From Rhodanobacter sp. (lineage in GTDB: Bacteria > Pseudomonadota > Gammaproteobacteria > Xanthomonadales > Rhodanobacteraceae): DNA of 64,000 nt. Each line of letters opens with the position of its first letter. Position 1 is the first letter of the stretch. The DNA lies in assembly GCA_024711345.1 (NCBI GenBank), contig JANJTA010000025.1:1-64000 (forward strand), in the 5' to 3' direction. A program made the translations under genes and the position numbers. Under the pieces are notes generated by a model. The model saw only the letters and a list, made by a program, of their open reading frames with translations, was not told where the DNA came from and did not search any database. Below, piece after piece: positions 55,846 through 64,000 of the stretch.

Positions 55846-57249
55846 TCATGGATGGGTCGCGTCGGCTGGCGCCGGCTCGACCCGCAACAGCAGCCCTTGC
55901 CGCGACACCACCCGCACCCGCGTGCCGGCCGGCAGCGCGGTGCCGCTGCGCACGCGCCAGCGTTCGCCGCGCACCAGCATCCAGGCTTCGCCACCGGCGC
56001 CCACCGGTTCCAGCAGCTCGCCGATGTCCGCCAGCAGCGCCGCGTCGCCGGTGGCCTGATGCGCGCGGCGCGCACGGAACACCAGCCATACGATCAGCGC
56101 CAGCAGCGCGGCCGCGCCCACCGCCATGCCGGCAATCACGCCGAGGTTGACGCTGTAGCCGGGCACGCCGGTATGCATCAGCATCACCGAGCCCGTCACG
56201 AACGCCACCAGTCCGCCGACGCCGAACGCGCCCACGCTGGGGTTGGCCGCCTCCGCCACCAGCAGGCCCACGCCCAGCGCCATCAGCGCCAGCCCGGCGT
56301 AGTTCACCGGCAGCAGCTGCAGCGCATACAGCCCCACCAGCAGGCTGATGCCGCCGGCGATGCCGGGCAGCATCGCGCCGGGGTGCATCGCTTCCAGCGC
56401 CAGCCCGAAGATGCCGGCCAGCAGCAGCAGGTAGGCGATGGTGGGGTTGGTGATGATGGCCAGGAAGCGCGTGCGCGCACCCGGCGCGTACTCGCGCACC
56501 GACGCGCCCTTCAGCTGCAGCGTGACCTCGCGGTCGCCCACCCGCACCTTGTGCCCGTCCGCCTTGGCCAGCAGCTCGGCCACGTCCGCCGCCACGAAGT
56601 CGATCACCTGCTGCTGCGCGGCCTCGCTGGCAGTCAGCGTGGCCGCGCCGCGCACCGCCTGCTCGGCCCAGGTTGCATTGCGTCCGCGCAGCTGCGCCAG
56701 CGAGCGGATGTAGGCAATCGCGTCGTTCATGGCCTTTTGCGACTCGGCGTCGTCGGCGGGCGTCTCGTCCTGCGCCGCCGTGGCGGCCGACGCCGGCTGC
56801 CGGCCGGGCTTCGGCAACGGCATCGGCCTGCCGCCGCCCAGCGCCACCGGTGTCGCCGCACCCAGGTGCGTGGCCGGCGCCATCGCGGCGATCTGCCCGG
56901 CATACAGGATATAGGTGCCGGCCGAGGCCGCGCGGGCGCCCTGCGGGGCGACGTACACCAGCACCGGTACCGGGCTGGCCAGCATGCCGGCGATGATCTG
57001 CCGCATCGAATCGGCCAGCCCGCCGGGCGTGTCCAGGCGCAGCACGATGGCTGCCGCGCCATCGGCCACGGCGCGTTTCGAGGCATCGTCGAAGTATTCG
57101 GCGGCGGCCGGGCCGATCGGGCCATCCAAAGCGATCTGCGCGACCATCGACCGGGGGGCGGCGGGCTGGCCGGTCGATGCCGCCAGCGCCGCGAGTACCG
57201 GCAACATGCAGCACAACACGATCCATGCCACCCTCGACCCGCGCTTCAT
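55846..57249 (-). CDS. NfeD-family ClpP-like membrane serine protease
   Basis: 467 aa. A signal or anchor (about 1-24) and a ClpP-class serine protease domain (about 35-230) are followed by five or so membrane helices (about 250-390) and a C-terminal OB-fold NfeD domain (about 400-460). The nucleophile is likely Ser109 in RAASAGTYI and the base Lys172 in SQKAMND, corresponding to the Ser-Lys dyad of archaeal PH1510. It is paired with slipin, as in many genomes (16-bp gap), for envelope protein quality control. Confidence 0.92.
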   Translation of the reverse strand: MKRGSRVAWIVLCCMLPVLAALAASTGQPAAPRSMVAQIALDGPIGPAAAEYFDDASKRAVADGAAAIVLRLDTPGGLADSMRQIIAGMLASPVPVLVYVAPQGARAASAGTYILYAGQIAAMAPATHLGAATPVALGGGRPMPLPKPGRQPASAATAAQDETPADDAESQKAMNDAIAYIRSLAQLRGRNATWAEQAVRGAATLTASEAAQQQVIDFVAADVAELLAKADGHKVRVGDREVTLQLKGASVREYAPGARTRFLAIITNPTIAYLLLLAGIFGLALEAMHPGAMLPGIAGGISLLVGLYALQLLPVNYAGLALMALGVGLLVAEAANPSVGAFGVGGLVAFVTGSVMLMHTGVPGYSVNLGVIAGMAVGAAALLALIVWLVFRARRAHQATGDAALLADIGELLEPVGAGGEAWMLVRGERWRVRSGTALPAGTRVRVVSRQGLLLRVEPAPADATHP

Positions 57250-57355
57250 CGGACCTGCCTCCCGCCGATTCGTCATCGACGCAGCCATCCTAGCGCGGAC
57301 CGCGCGCGCAAACTCGTCCATCGCAACCACCGGCAATCATTCCAGGGAAACCGTC

Positions 57356-57811
57356 ATGCCAAAAATCGATATAGCTACCGTCCCGGAACGCAAGGGCTCC
57401 GGCTATCCGCCGCCGTTTGCGGCGTTCGCCGGCGAGCGCCGCAAGCAGGCGCTGGGCGACGCCGGCGGCCTGACCGACTTCGGCGTCAACCTCACCCACT
57501 TGCCAGCCGGCGCCTGGTCCAGCCAGCGCCACTGGCATTCGCACGAGGACGAATTCGTCTACGTGCTGTCGGGCGAACTGGTGCTGCTCAGCGACGCCGG
57601 CGAGCAAGTGCTGCGCACCGGCGATTGCGCGGCGTTTCCGCACAATGTGGCCGACGGCCACCACCTGATCAATCGCAGCGCGGAGATGGCCGTTTACCTG
57701 GAAATCGGCTCGCGCTCGAGCGAGGACAGCTGCACCTATCCCGACGTCGACCTGCATCTGGAACCCGGCGCGAGGCACTTTTCGCACAAGGACGGTACGC
57801 CCTACCCTTAA
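57356..57811 (+). CDS. Cupin-domain protein
   Basis: A 151-aa single-cupin protein. Motif 1 reads WHSHEDEFVYVLSGELVL, giving two His and a Glu as metal ligands, and motif 2 (GDCAAFPHNVADGHHLIN) gives the third His. The end, YPDVDLHLEPGARHFSHKDGTPY, is typical of a family of small sugar- or metabolite-related cupins. Function unknown. The last 4 bp overlap the convergent thpR gene. Confidence 0.88.
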   Translation: MPKIDIATVPERKGSGYPPPFAAFAGERRKQALGDAGGLTDFGVNLTHLPAGAWSSQRHWHSHEDEFVYVLSGELVLLSDAGEQVLRTGDCAAFPHNVADGHHLINRSAEMAVYLEIGSRSSEDSCTYPDVDLHLEPGARHFSHKDGTPYP

Positions 57812-58434
57812 GGTCCGGCGCTGTCGCCCGCCAACGGCCATTGCGCCAGCAGCTGGTAATCCGCCTGGCCGACCACGCTGTGCAGCAACGCGACGCGATC
57901 GACGGGCCACACCAGCGGCGCGATGGGCGTGACACCCGGCACTGTGCCGTGGCTGTAGGCGAGCGTGACGTGCGGCGTGAAGCCTGCTTCCAGATGACGG
58001 CCCTGCCCGGCCAGCAGCAGCGCGTGGCGCAGCTCATGCCACAGCTGCTGCAGCGGCGCGGGCACGCTGGCGCTGCGCAGGATGCATGGCGGCTGCCGGC
58101 CGCGGAAGCCCGCGGCCTGGTCCAGTACCCACTCGAACGCTGGCGTGCGCAACGCTTGCGCCGCCGTCGTGGCCGCGGCGACTACATCCTGCCGCAGCGA
58201 CGCGTGGTCGCCGAGAAAATGCAGCGTGGCGTGGTAGCGCGCCGGGTTCACCCAGCGCGCGCGCAAGCCGGGTTGGGCGGAACGCAGCGCGGCCGCGGCC
58301 TGCGCCAGCCGGGCGCGCGTGGCCGCGTCCGGCAGCAGGGCCAGGAACAGCCGATGCACCTCGGCCGCTTGCGCGTCGCTGCCGCCCAGCAGGTCGAGCT
58401 GGGCCGGGCCGGACGGCGGGAGTTGGCGGTTCAT
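57808..58434 (-). CDS. thpR: RNA 2',3'-cyclic phosphodiesterase ThpR
   Basis: A 208-aa 2H-phosphoesterase. The two HxTx motifs are HATLHFLG (near residue 67) and HVTLAYSHG (near 154). FLALLPDAATRARLAQAA at the start is characteristic of the LigT/ThpR group. It opens 2',3'-cyclic phosphates at RNA ends and can ligate tRNA halves in vitro. The tail overlaps the cupin gene. Confidence 0.93.
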   Translation of the reverse strand: MNRQLPPSGPAQLDLLGGSDAQAAEVHRLFLALLPDAATRARLAQAAAALRSAQPGLRARWVNPARYHATLHFLGDHASLRQDVVAAATTAAQALRTPAFEWVLDQAAGFRGRQPPCILRSASVPAPLQQLWHELRHALLLAGQGRHLEAGFTPHVTLAYSHGTVPGVTPIAPLVWPVDRVALLHSVVGQADYQLLAQWPLAGDSAGP

Positions 58435-58461
58435 CGTCAGCTGGCGGCCAGGGACGCGAAA

Positions 58462-59304
58462 CTAGCCCGCCGTGCCCGCCGGCGCGGGCAAAGCCTGCCC
58501 GACCAGCAGGCCGCGGATCGTGCGCAGCCTGGCCTTGATCCTCGCCTCGTTGGCCGTGCCAGCACGCAGCAGCAGCTTCTGCCCGGTCGACAGCGATTCC
58601 AGCGCGGGGTCGGCATAGACGTAGTACGCCTTCGAGCGCACCACGGCCGGCGGCTGGGCGGGTTCCGGCGCAGCCAGCATGTCGTCGATCGCCACGATCA
58701 GGCGATCGTTGAAATAGCCCTTCGGATAGCCCAGCTGCCGGTACGCCTGCTGGAACAGCGGATAGGCGTGCACGTACCAGGCCACCAGGGCCTGCGGATC
58801 GACGGCGTCGACCACCCGCATGTACGGCGCGTAGCGCGCCGCGTTCGCGGCGCCGGGAACCGTGACGCCGCCGGCCTGTTCGACCGCGAACGATCCCCTG
58901 GGCGCATGCGCCGGCAGCGTGAACGCCGCCAGCCCGTCGTGGCGCGGCAACGCATCGACGGTGGCGACGATGCGCGCGACCAGTTGCTGGCTCACCAGCA
59001 GCGAGGACAGCTCGCTGTCCCCGCCCAGCGCGACGAGCGCCGCGGCCACGCTGGCGTCGCTGTCGCCCAGCGCGGGCAATGGCACGGTCGATGCCGTGGC
59101 CGGGCCGGCCTCGACCCGTTCGATCGGATGCTGGATCGACGCCGCGGCGGGAGGCGCGGCGGTCGATGCCGTCGCCGCCGGCGCGGCGGGTGTCGGTATA
59201 CCAGGCTGCATCGCCTTGCGCGCGAGGTACACGCCGCCGGCCACGATGGCCACGACCACCACCCCTGCCGCGATCCAGCTGCCTGTCGATGACTGTCTGC
59301 GCAC
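58462..59304 (-). CDS. DUF3014 domain protein
   Basis: 280 aa. One N-terminal membrane helix (about 11-28, SWIAAGVVVVAIVAGGVYL) and an Ala/Pro-rich linker lead to the DUF3014 domain: LLVSQQLVARIVATVDALPRHDG, YAPYMRVVDAVDPQALVAWYV, YPLFQQAYRQLGYPKGYFNDRL and YVYADPALESLSTGQK. Periplasmic, function unknown. GTG at 59304 has CGGGAG 5 nt upstream; the longer open frame beginning with ATG at 59472 is Arg-rich and lacks a signal. Confidence 0.85.
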   Translation of the reverse strand: MRRQSSTGSWIAAGVVVVAIVAGGVYLARKAMQPGIPTPAAPAATASTAAPPAAASIQHPIERVEAGPATASTVPLPALGDSDASVAAALVALGGDSELSSLLVSQQLVARIVATVDALPRHDGLAAFTLPAHAPRGSFAVEQAGGVTVPGAANAARYAPYMRVVDAVDPQALVAWYVHAYPLFQQAYRQLGYPKGYFNDRLIVAIDDMLAAPEPAQPPAVVRSKAYYVYADPALESLSTGQKLLLRAGTANEARIKARLRTIRGLLVGQALPAPAGTAG

Positions 59305-59576
59305 GTTCACTCCCGGTCTGTCGAATGCGTATCGGCTATGGACTCGCTCGTCCGCGATTTGTTCATTGCGGGCGAGCCCGCTGCGCGAGCGTACCCGTTT
59401 CCTCGCCGCTCCACCGCGAAAGCGTCGCGCCTTTCCGGCCATAACAACCGGGTCACGCGCCCGCAACGTCACGGGGACTAAAGAGCCAGACGTGCAAGTC
59501 CGCCTTGCCGCGTAGGCCCGCGGAATCGATCGGCCCGCCCATGCGGCAGCCCATGCCGGAAGCGGAGGCCGCCCCG

Positions 59577-60074
59577 ATGAAAACCCGCTGCGTATTCAGT
59601 ACCAACGACCTGCCGGCCGCGCGCGCCGCGATGGCGGCCGCACGCGAGGCCGGCGTCGACGACCGCGACATCTCGCTGGTCGCCCGCGAGGACATCGAAC
59701 TTGCGAAGATTCCCGACCACCTGATGCAGGGGCGCAACGACTTCTACCCCGCCGCCGTGCGTGGCGGCCTCTGCGGCGGCGGCACCGGCCTGCTGCTGGG
59801 GCTGGCCGCGGCCGCCGTGCCGCCGCTGGGCGTGACGCTGGGCGCCGCCGCGGCGATGACCGTCGCCGGCGCCGCCTTCGGCACCTGCATCGGCGAGATC
59901 GTCGGCTTCGAGGTGCCCGATACGGTGAGCCGCAAGTTCAGCGACGAGATCGCCGCCGGACGCATCCTGGTGGTGATCGACGCCCGCCGCGAGCAGCTCG
60001 ATGCCGTCGAACCGGCGGTGCAGCGCACCGGCGCCCGCGAGCTGCCGTTCCATGCGCACACCGTGCTGACCTGA
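59577..60074 (+). CDS. Glycine-zipper stress-type protein (DUF1269-like)
   Basis: 165 aa. The N-terminal ferredoxin-like strand and helix (MKTRCVFSTNDLPAARAAMAAARE) and a C-terminal strand (ILVVIDARREQLDAVEPAV) flank two hydrophobic Gly/Ala-rich segments (about 62-84 and 86-110) that form a membrane hairpin or glycine zipper. The layout matches general-stress-type small proteins; the role is not established. AGCGGAGG precedes ATG 59577. Confidence 0.75.
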   Translation: MKTRCVFSTNDLPAARAAMAAAREAGVDDRDISLVAREDIELAKIPDHLMQGRNDFYPAAVRGGLCGGGTGLLLGLAAAAVPPLGVTLGAAAAMTVAGAAFGTCIGEIVGFEVPDTVSRKFSDEIAAGRILVVIDARREQLDAVEPAVQRTGARELPFHAHTVLT

Positions 60075-60086
60075 GCGGGCCTCTGA

Positions 60087-60844
60087 TCAGGCCTTCAGCC
60101 GGTAGCCGCTGCGGAAGATCCACCACACTGCCGCGAGGCAGAGCGCGAGGAACACCACGGTCATGCCCACGCTGATGCCCATGCCGACGTCGGCCTTGCC
60201 GTAAAAGCTCCAGCGGAAGCCGCTGATCAGGTACACCACCGGATTGAACAGGGTGACCTTCTGCCACAGCGGCGGCAGCATGTGGATCGAGTAGAAGCTG
60301 CCGCCGAGGAAGGTCAGCGGCGTCACCACCAGCAGCGGCACCAGCTGCAGCTTCTCGAAGTTGTCCGCCCAGATGCCGATGATGAAGCCGAACAGGCTGA
60401 AAGTGACCGCGGTGAGCAGCAGGAACGCCAGCATCCACAGCGGATGCTCGATGTCGAACGGCACGAACAGCCGCGCGGTGGCCAGGATGATCAGGCCCAG
60501 GATGACCGACTTGCTCGCCGCCGCGCCGACGTAGCCGGCCACGATCTCGAACGGCGACACCGGCGCCGACAGGATCTCGTAGATGGTGCCCACGAACTTC
60601 GGGAAGTAGATGCCGAACGAGGCGTTGGAGATGCTCTGCGTGAGCAGCGACAGCATGATCAGCCCCGGCACGATGAAGGCACCGTAGCTGACCCCGTCGA
60701 TGCCGTTCATGTGCGAGCCGATCGCCGCACCGAACACCACGAAGTACAGCGAGGTGGAGATCACCGGCGAGACGATGCTCTGCAGCAACGTGCGCCCGGT
60801 GCGCGCCATCTCGAAGCGGTAGATCGCGCGGATCGCGTAGAGGT

Positions 60845-60848
<4 letters not shown>
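60087..60848 (-). CDS. ABC-2 type exporter permease
   Basis: A 253-aa inner-membrane permease with six predicted helices and an ABC-2 layout (YadH/DrrB-like): N-terminal [33 protein letters not shown]..., [14 protein letters not shown] and the [13 protein letters not shown] segment before the last helices. Its ATG overlaps the stop of the ATPase gene by 4 bp. The substrate is unknown; the YadGH type may export lipids or drugs. Confidence 0.92.
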
Positions 60849-61771
<923 letters not shown>

Positions 61772-61889
61772 GCGATCTCCTGGGCCTGGGGACGGGCGGC
61801 GGGAATGGGCGATGGTATGCCCTTGGCCCCATCACGGCCAGCGCGCAGGCAAATCGAACCCTCAGCATGGAAAGCGCTGCCCCGCGCCT

Positions 61890-61992
61890 GTGGGAGCCCG
61901 CTGGCGGGCGATGCTTTTCTGCCGGGAACAGGGAATGGAGAATTAGGGAATCGCAGAGAGCTCAAAAGCATCGCCCGCCAGCAGGCTCCTAC
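61890..61992. repeat. REP-like palindrome between ABC exporter and antiporter genes
   Basis: 29-bp arms at 61890-61918 (GTGGGAGCCCGCTGGCGGGC...) and 61964-61992 are inverted copies with two mismatches. The spacer holds GGGAATGGAG and TTAGGGAATCG repeats. It is the same family as the element inside ccmH (2702-2796), here in its usual intergenic position. Confidence 0.9.
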
Positions 61993-62061
61993 AGAGGCGA
62001 CGGCAATTCGGGACTCCTTCGGGCGGTACCATTCGAGTCAAGCCCGCTCCCCGGAGCACGC

Positions 62062-63702
62062 ATGAACTCGATCGAAGTAGCCCTGGCCATGCTGCTGGCG
62101 GTGGTCGGCAGCGGCTACCTGGTCCGCCTGCTGCCGTTCTCGCTGCCGCTGCCGCTGGTGCAGATCGGGCTGGGCGCGGTGATCGCCGGCGTGTTCGGGC
62201 ACGGCGTGGCGCTGGACCCGGAGGTGTTCTTCCTGCTGTTCCTGCCGCCGTTGCTGTTCCTGGACGGCTGGCGCATTCCCAAGGACGGCCTGCTGCGCGA
62301 CCGCGGCACGATCGTGGCGCTGGCGCTGGGCCTGGTGGTGGCCACCGTGGTCGGCGCCGGTTTCCTGATCCACTGGATGATTCCGGCAATGCCGCTGGCG
62401 GTGGCGTTCGCGCTGGCCGCAATCGTGTCGCCGACCGACCCGGTGGCGGTGTCGTCGATCGCCGCACGGGTGCCGATCCCGAAGCGGCTGATGCACATCC
62501 TCGAGGGCGAGTCGCTGCTCAACGACGCCACCGGCCTGGTCTGCTTCCGCTTCGCGGTGGCGGCGGTGGCGACCGGCAGCTTCTCGCTGCTGTCCGCGTC
62601 GCTGACCTTCCTGTGGCTGGCGCTGGCCGGGCTCGGCGTGGGCGTGGGCTTCACCCTTGCGGTGAGCTTCGCGCAGCGCTGGCTGTCGCGGCATTTCGGC
62701 CAGGAGGCGGGTTCGCCGATCCTGATCAGCCTGCTGCTCCCGTTCGGCGCCTACCTGCTGGCCGAACAGCTGCATGCCTCCGGCATCCTGGCGGCAGTGG
62801 CGGCCGGCATCACCATGAGCTACGTCGAGCTCAGCGGTCGCCTGCTGGCGACCACGCGGGTGCAGCGCACGGCGGTATGGAACACCGTGCAGTTCGCCCT
62901 GAACGGCATCATGTTCGTGCTCCTGGGCGAACAGCTGCCCGCCAGCCTGCGCGAGGCGATGGCGTCGGTGGCGCAGAGCGGCCATCGCAATCCATGGTGG
63001 CTGCTGGTGTACGCGCTGGCGATCAACGCCGGGCTGGCGCTGCTGCGTCTGGCCTGGGTGTGGGTCTCGCTGCGCCTGGACCTGCTCAAGCTGCAGCACC
63101 AGGGTGCTCCGCTGCGCCGGCTGCACTGGCGCCTGCTGCTGGCCGTCTCGCTGGCCGGCACGCGCGGCGCAATCACCCTGGCCGGCGTGATGACGCTGCC
63201 GCTGCTGCTGCCCGACGGCACGCCCTTCCCCGCGCGCGAGCTGGCGATCTTCCTCGCCACCGCGGTGATCCTGCTTTCGCTGCTGGCCGCCAGCATCGGC
63301 CTGCCGCCATTGCTGAAGGGCCTGGAGTTGCCGCCGGAACCGGCGCGGCAGCGGGAAGAAAACCTGGCGCGCCTGGTCGCCGCCAACGCGGCGATCGCCG
63401 CCGTCGAGAAAGCCCAGCGCGAACTGCTGGGCAGGGCGCCGGCCGGCGACGTCGATACCTATACCAGCGCCGCCACGCGGGTGATCGCGCTGTACCAGCA
63501 CTGGCTGGACGAGGACGCTTCCAGCGAGGAGGAGGCGCGGCAGCTGCGCAAGGCCGACGCGGCCGAGCGCGAGCTGCGCCTGGCCGCGCTGCAGGGCCAG
63601 CGCGAGGCCATCTTCGAACTGGCCCGCCACCGCCGCATCTCCGACGAGGTCTCGCGCCGGCTGGTGCGCGAGATCGACCTGCAGGAAGCGCGCTACCGCT
63701 AG
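62062..63702 (+). CDS. CPA1-family Na+/H+ antiporter
   Basis: 546 aa with twelve or so membrane helices. Family motifs are [32 protein letters not shown] with the ion-binding Asp, [27 protein letters not shown] and [14 protein letters not shown] hydrophilic C-terminal domain (about 430-546) is predicted helical. It exchanges cytoplasmic Na+ (or K+) for protons. CCGGAGCACGC precedes ATG 62062. The intergenic region upstream holds a REP-like element. Confidence 0.94.
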   Translation: MNSIEVALAMLLAVVGSGYLVRLLPFSLPLPLVQIGLGAVIAGVFGHGVALDPEVFFLLFLPPLLFLDGWRIPKDGLLRDRGTIVALALGLVVATVVGAGFLIHWMIPAMPLAVAFALAAIVSPTDPVAVSSIAARVPIPKRLMHILEGESLLNDATGLVCFRFAVAAVATGSFSLLSASLTFLWLALAGLGVGVGFTLAVSFAQRWLSRHFGQEAGSPILISLLLPFGAYLLAEQLHASGILAAVAAGITMSYVELSGRLLATTRVQRTAVWNTVQFALNGIMFVLLGEQLPASLREAMASVAQSGHRNPWWLLVYALAINAGLALLRLAWVWVSLRLDLLKLQHQGAPLRRLHWRLLLAVSLAGTRGAITLAGVMTLPLLLPDGTPFPARELAIFLATAVILLSLLAASIGLPPLLKGLELPPEPARQREENLARLVAANAAIAAVEKAQRELLGRAPAGDVDTYTSAATRVIALYQHWLDEDASSEEEARQLRKADAAERELRLAALQGQREAIFELARHRRISDEVSRRLVREIDLQEARYR

Positions 63703-63768
63703 ACCGCCTGCGGCGGTTCGACCATGCTTGGCGCTGCCCGCACCCTGCACGCTGCACGGAACCAGGCC

Positions 63769-64000
63769 ATGCACCTGTCTTGCCGATTGCTGATGGTGGC
63801 GACCCTGGCCTGCACCGGGCCGGTGGCCGCCGCCAACCTGCCGAACCGGCCGGTGCCGTCGCTGGACCTGCACCGCTACGCCGGCCAGTGGCACGAGATC
63901 GCGCGCCTGCCGATGTACTTCGAGCGCAGGTGCCTGGATGGCGTGGTCGCCACCTACACGCCGAACCCCGACGGCACCGTACAGATTCACAATACCTGCC
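63769..64000 (+). CDS. Lipocalin (Blc-like), 5' part
   Basis: The first 77 codons only. A signal peptide (about residues 1-22) is followed by the lipocalin entry motif DLHRYAGQWHEIARLPMYFERRC, with the conserved GxW triplet, then strand segments VVATYTPNPDGTVQI. Such proteins bind lipids in the outer envelope. The gene runs past the end of the window. An ATG 45 bp earlier (63724) is an alternative start. Confidence 0.9.
   Translation, partial: MHLSCRLLMVATLACTGPVAAANLPNRPVPSLDLHRYAGQWHEIARLPMYFERRCLDGVVATYTPNPDGTVQIHNTC

Noticed and set aside
59302-59472. N-terminal extension of the DUF3014 protein from the upstream ATG
   Set aside because: Arg-rich, no ribosome-binding site, and it would bury the membrane anchor; the GTG at 59304 has a good site.

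Overview
The window is a chromosomal segment of a high-GC gammaproteobacterium, most likely a Rhodanobacter/Dyella-type member of the Xanthomonadales. The evidence is the codon bias, a MetX-family enzyme that looks like the Xanthomonadales serine O-succinyltransferase, many dispersed palindromic repeats, and the mix of exported M28, S9 and M14 peptidases with TPR-GGDEF proteins. Most of it is ordinary housekeeping sequence.

Layout. 0-4.3 kb: the end of a cytochrome c maturation operon (ccmE-F-G-H-I), with a REP-like palindrome inside the 5' end of ccmH. 4.3-6.2 kb: MetX-family acyltransferase, cysteine dioxygenase, tRNA-Leu. 6.2-14.3 kb: SUMF1-like membrane protein, RNase D, tRNA-Ala, exported alpha/beta hydrolase, polyphosphate kinase, Fsr-type MFS exporter. 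14.3-15.0 kb: a non-coding, roughly 665-bp imperfect palindromic element. 15-23 kb: murB, pyrD, SDR, DUF4190, ALDH7-type dehydrogenase, tRNA-Arg, SelO, lytic transglycosylase. 23-32.2 kb: DUF1415 and YkgJ proteins, an rsmC-rsuA pair for 16S rRNA modification, an AhpD-like protein, OPT transporter, YaeQ, FKBP isomerase, RIO kinase, luciferase-like oxidoreductase, and a 34-aa lysine-rich mini-protein. 32.2-37.4 kb: HDOD protein, exported PHP-domain protein, GNAT, Oxidored-like protein, exported SAM methyltransferase. 37.6-48.1 kb: an exported protein with Tiki/EreA-like motifs and four exported peptidases.

The notable region is 48.2-55.0 kb, all on the minus strand. A tetrapyrrole-methylase-fold protein (54168-54989) closely resembles split borosin alpha-N-methyltransferases (SonM type) and keeps the four OphMA catalytic residues at a constant offset of two (Tyr64, Arg70, Tyr74, Tyr96 here). 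Downstream are five paralogous small proteins of 87-99 aa. Their N-terminal halves match the borosin-binding domain of split borosin precursors (FLE-VGQDAQL), and four of the five carry a short hydrophobic Cys-Cys...Pro-Ala segment before a polar tail. Two full-length diguanylate cyclases (signal peptide, TPR sensor, membrane helix, GGEEF with I-site) are interleaved, each directly behind a set of precursors. The reading is a multi-precursor split borosin RiPP locus coupled to c-di-GMP signalling. The RiPP assignment rests on sequence signatures; the link to signalling is inference from gene order.

55.0-64.0 kb: slipin/NfeD pair, cupin, ThpR, DUF3014, a glycine-zipper stress-type protein, an ABC-2 exporter, a second REP-like palindrome, a CPA1 antiporter and the start of a lipocalin gene.
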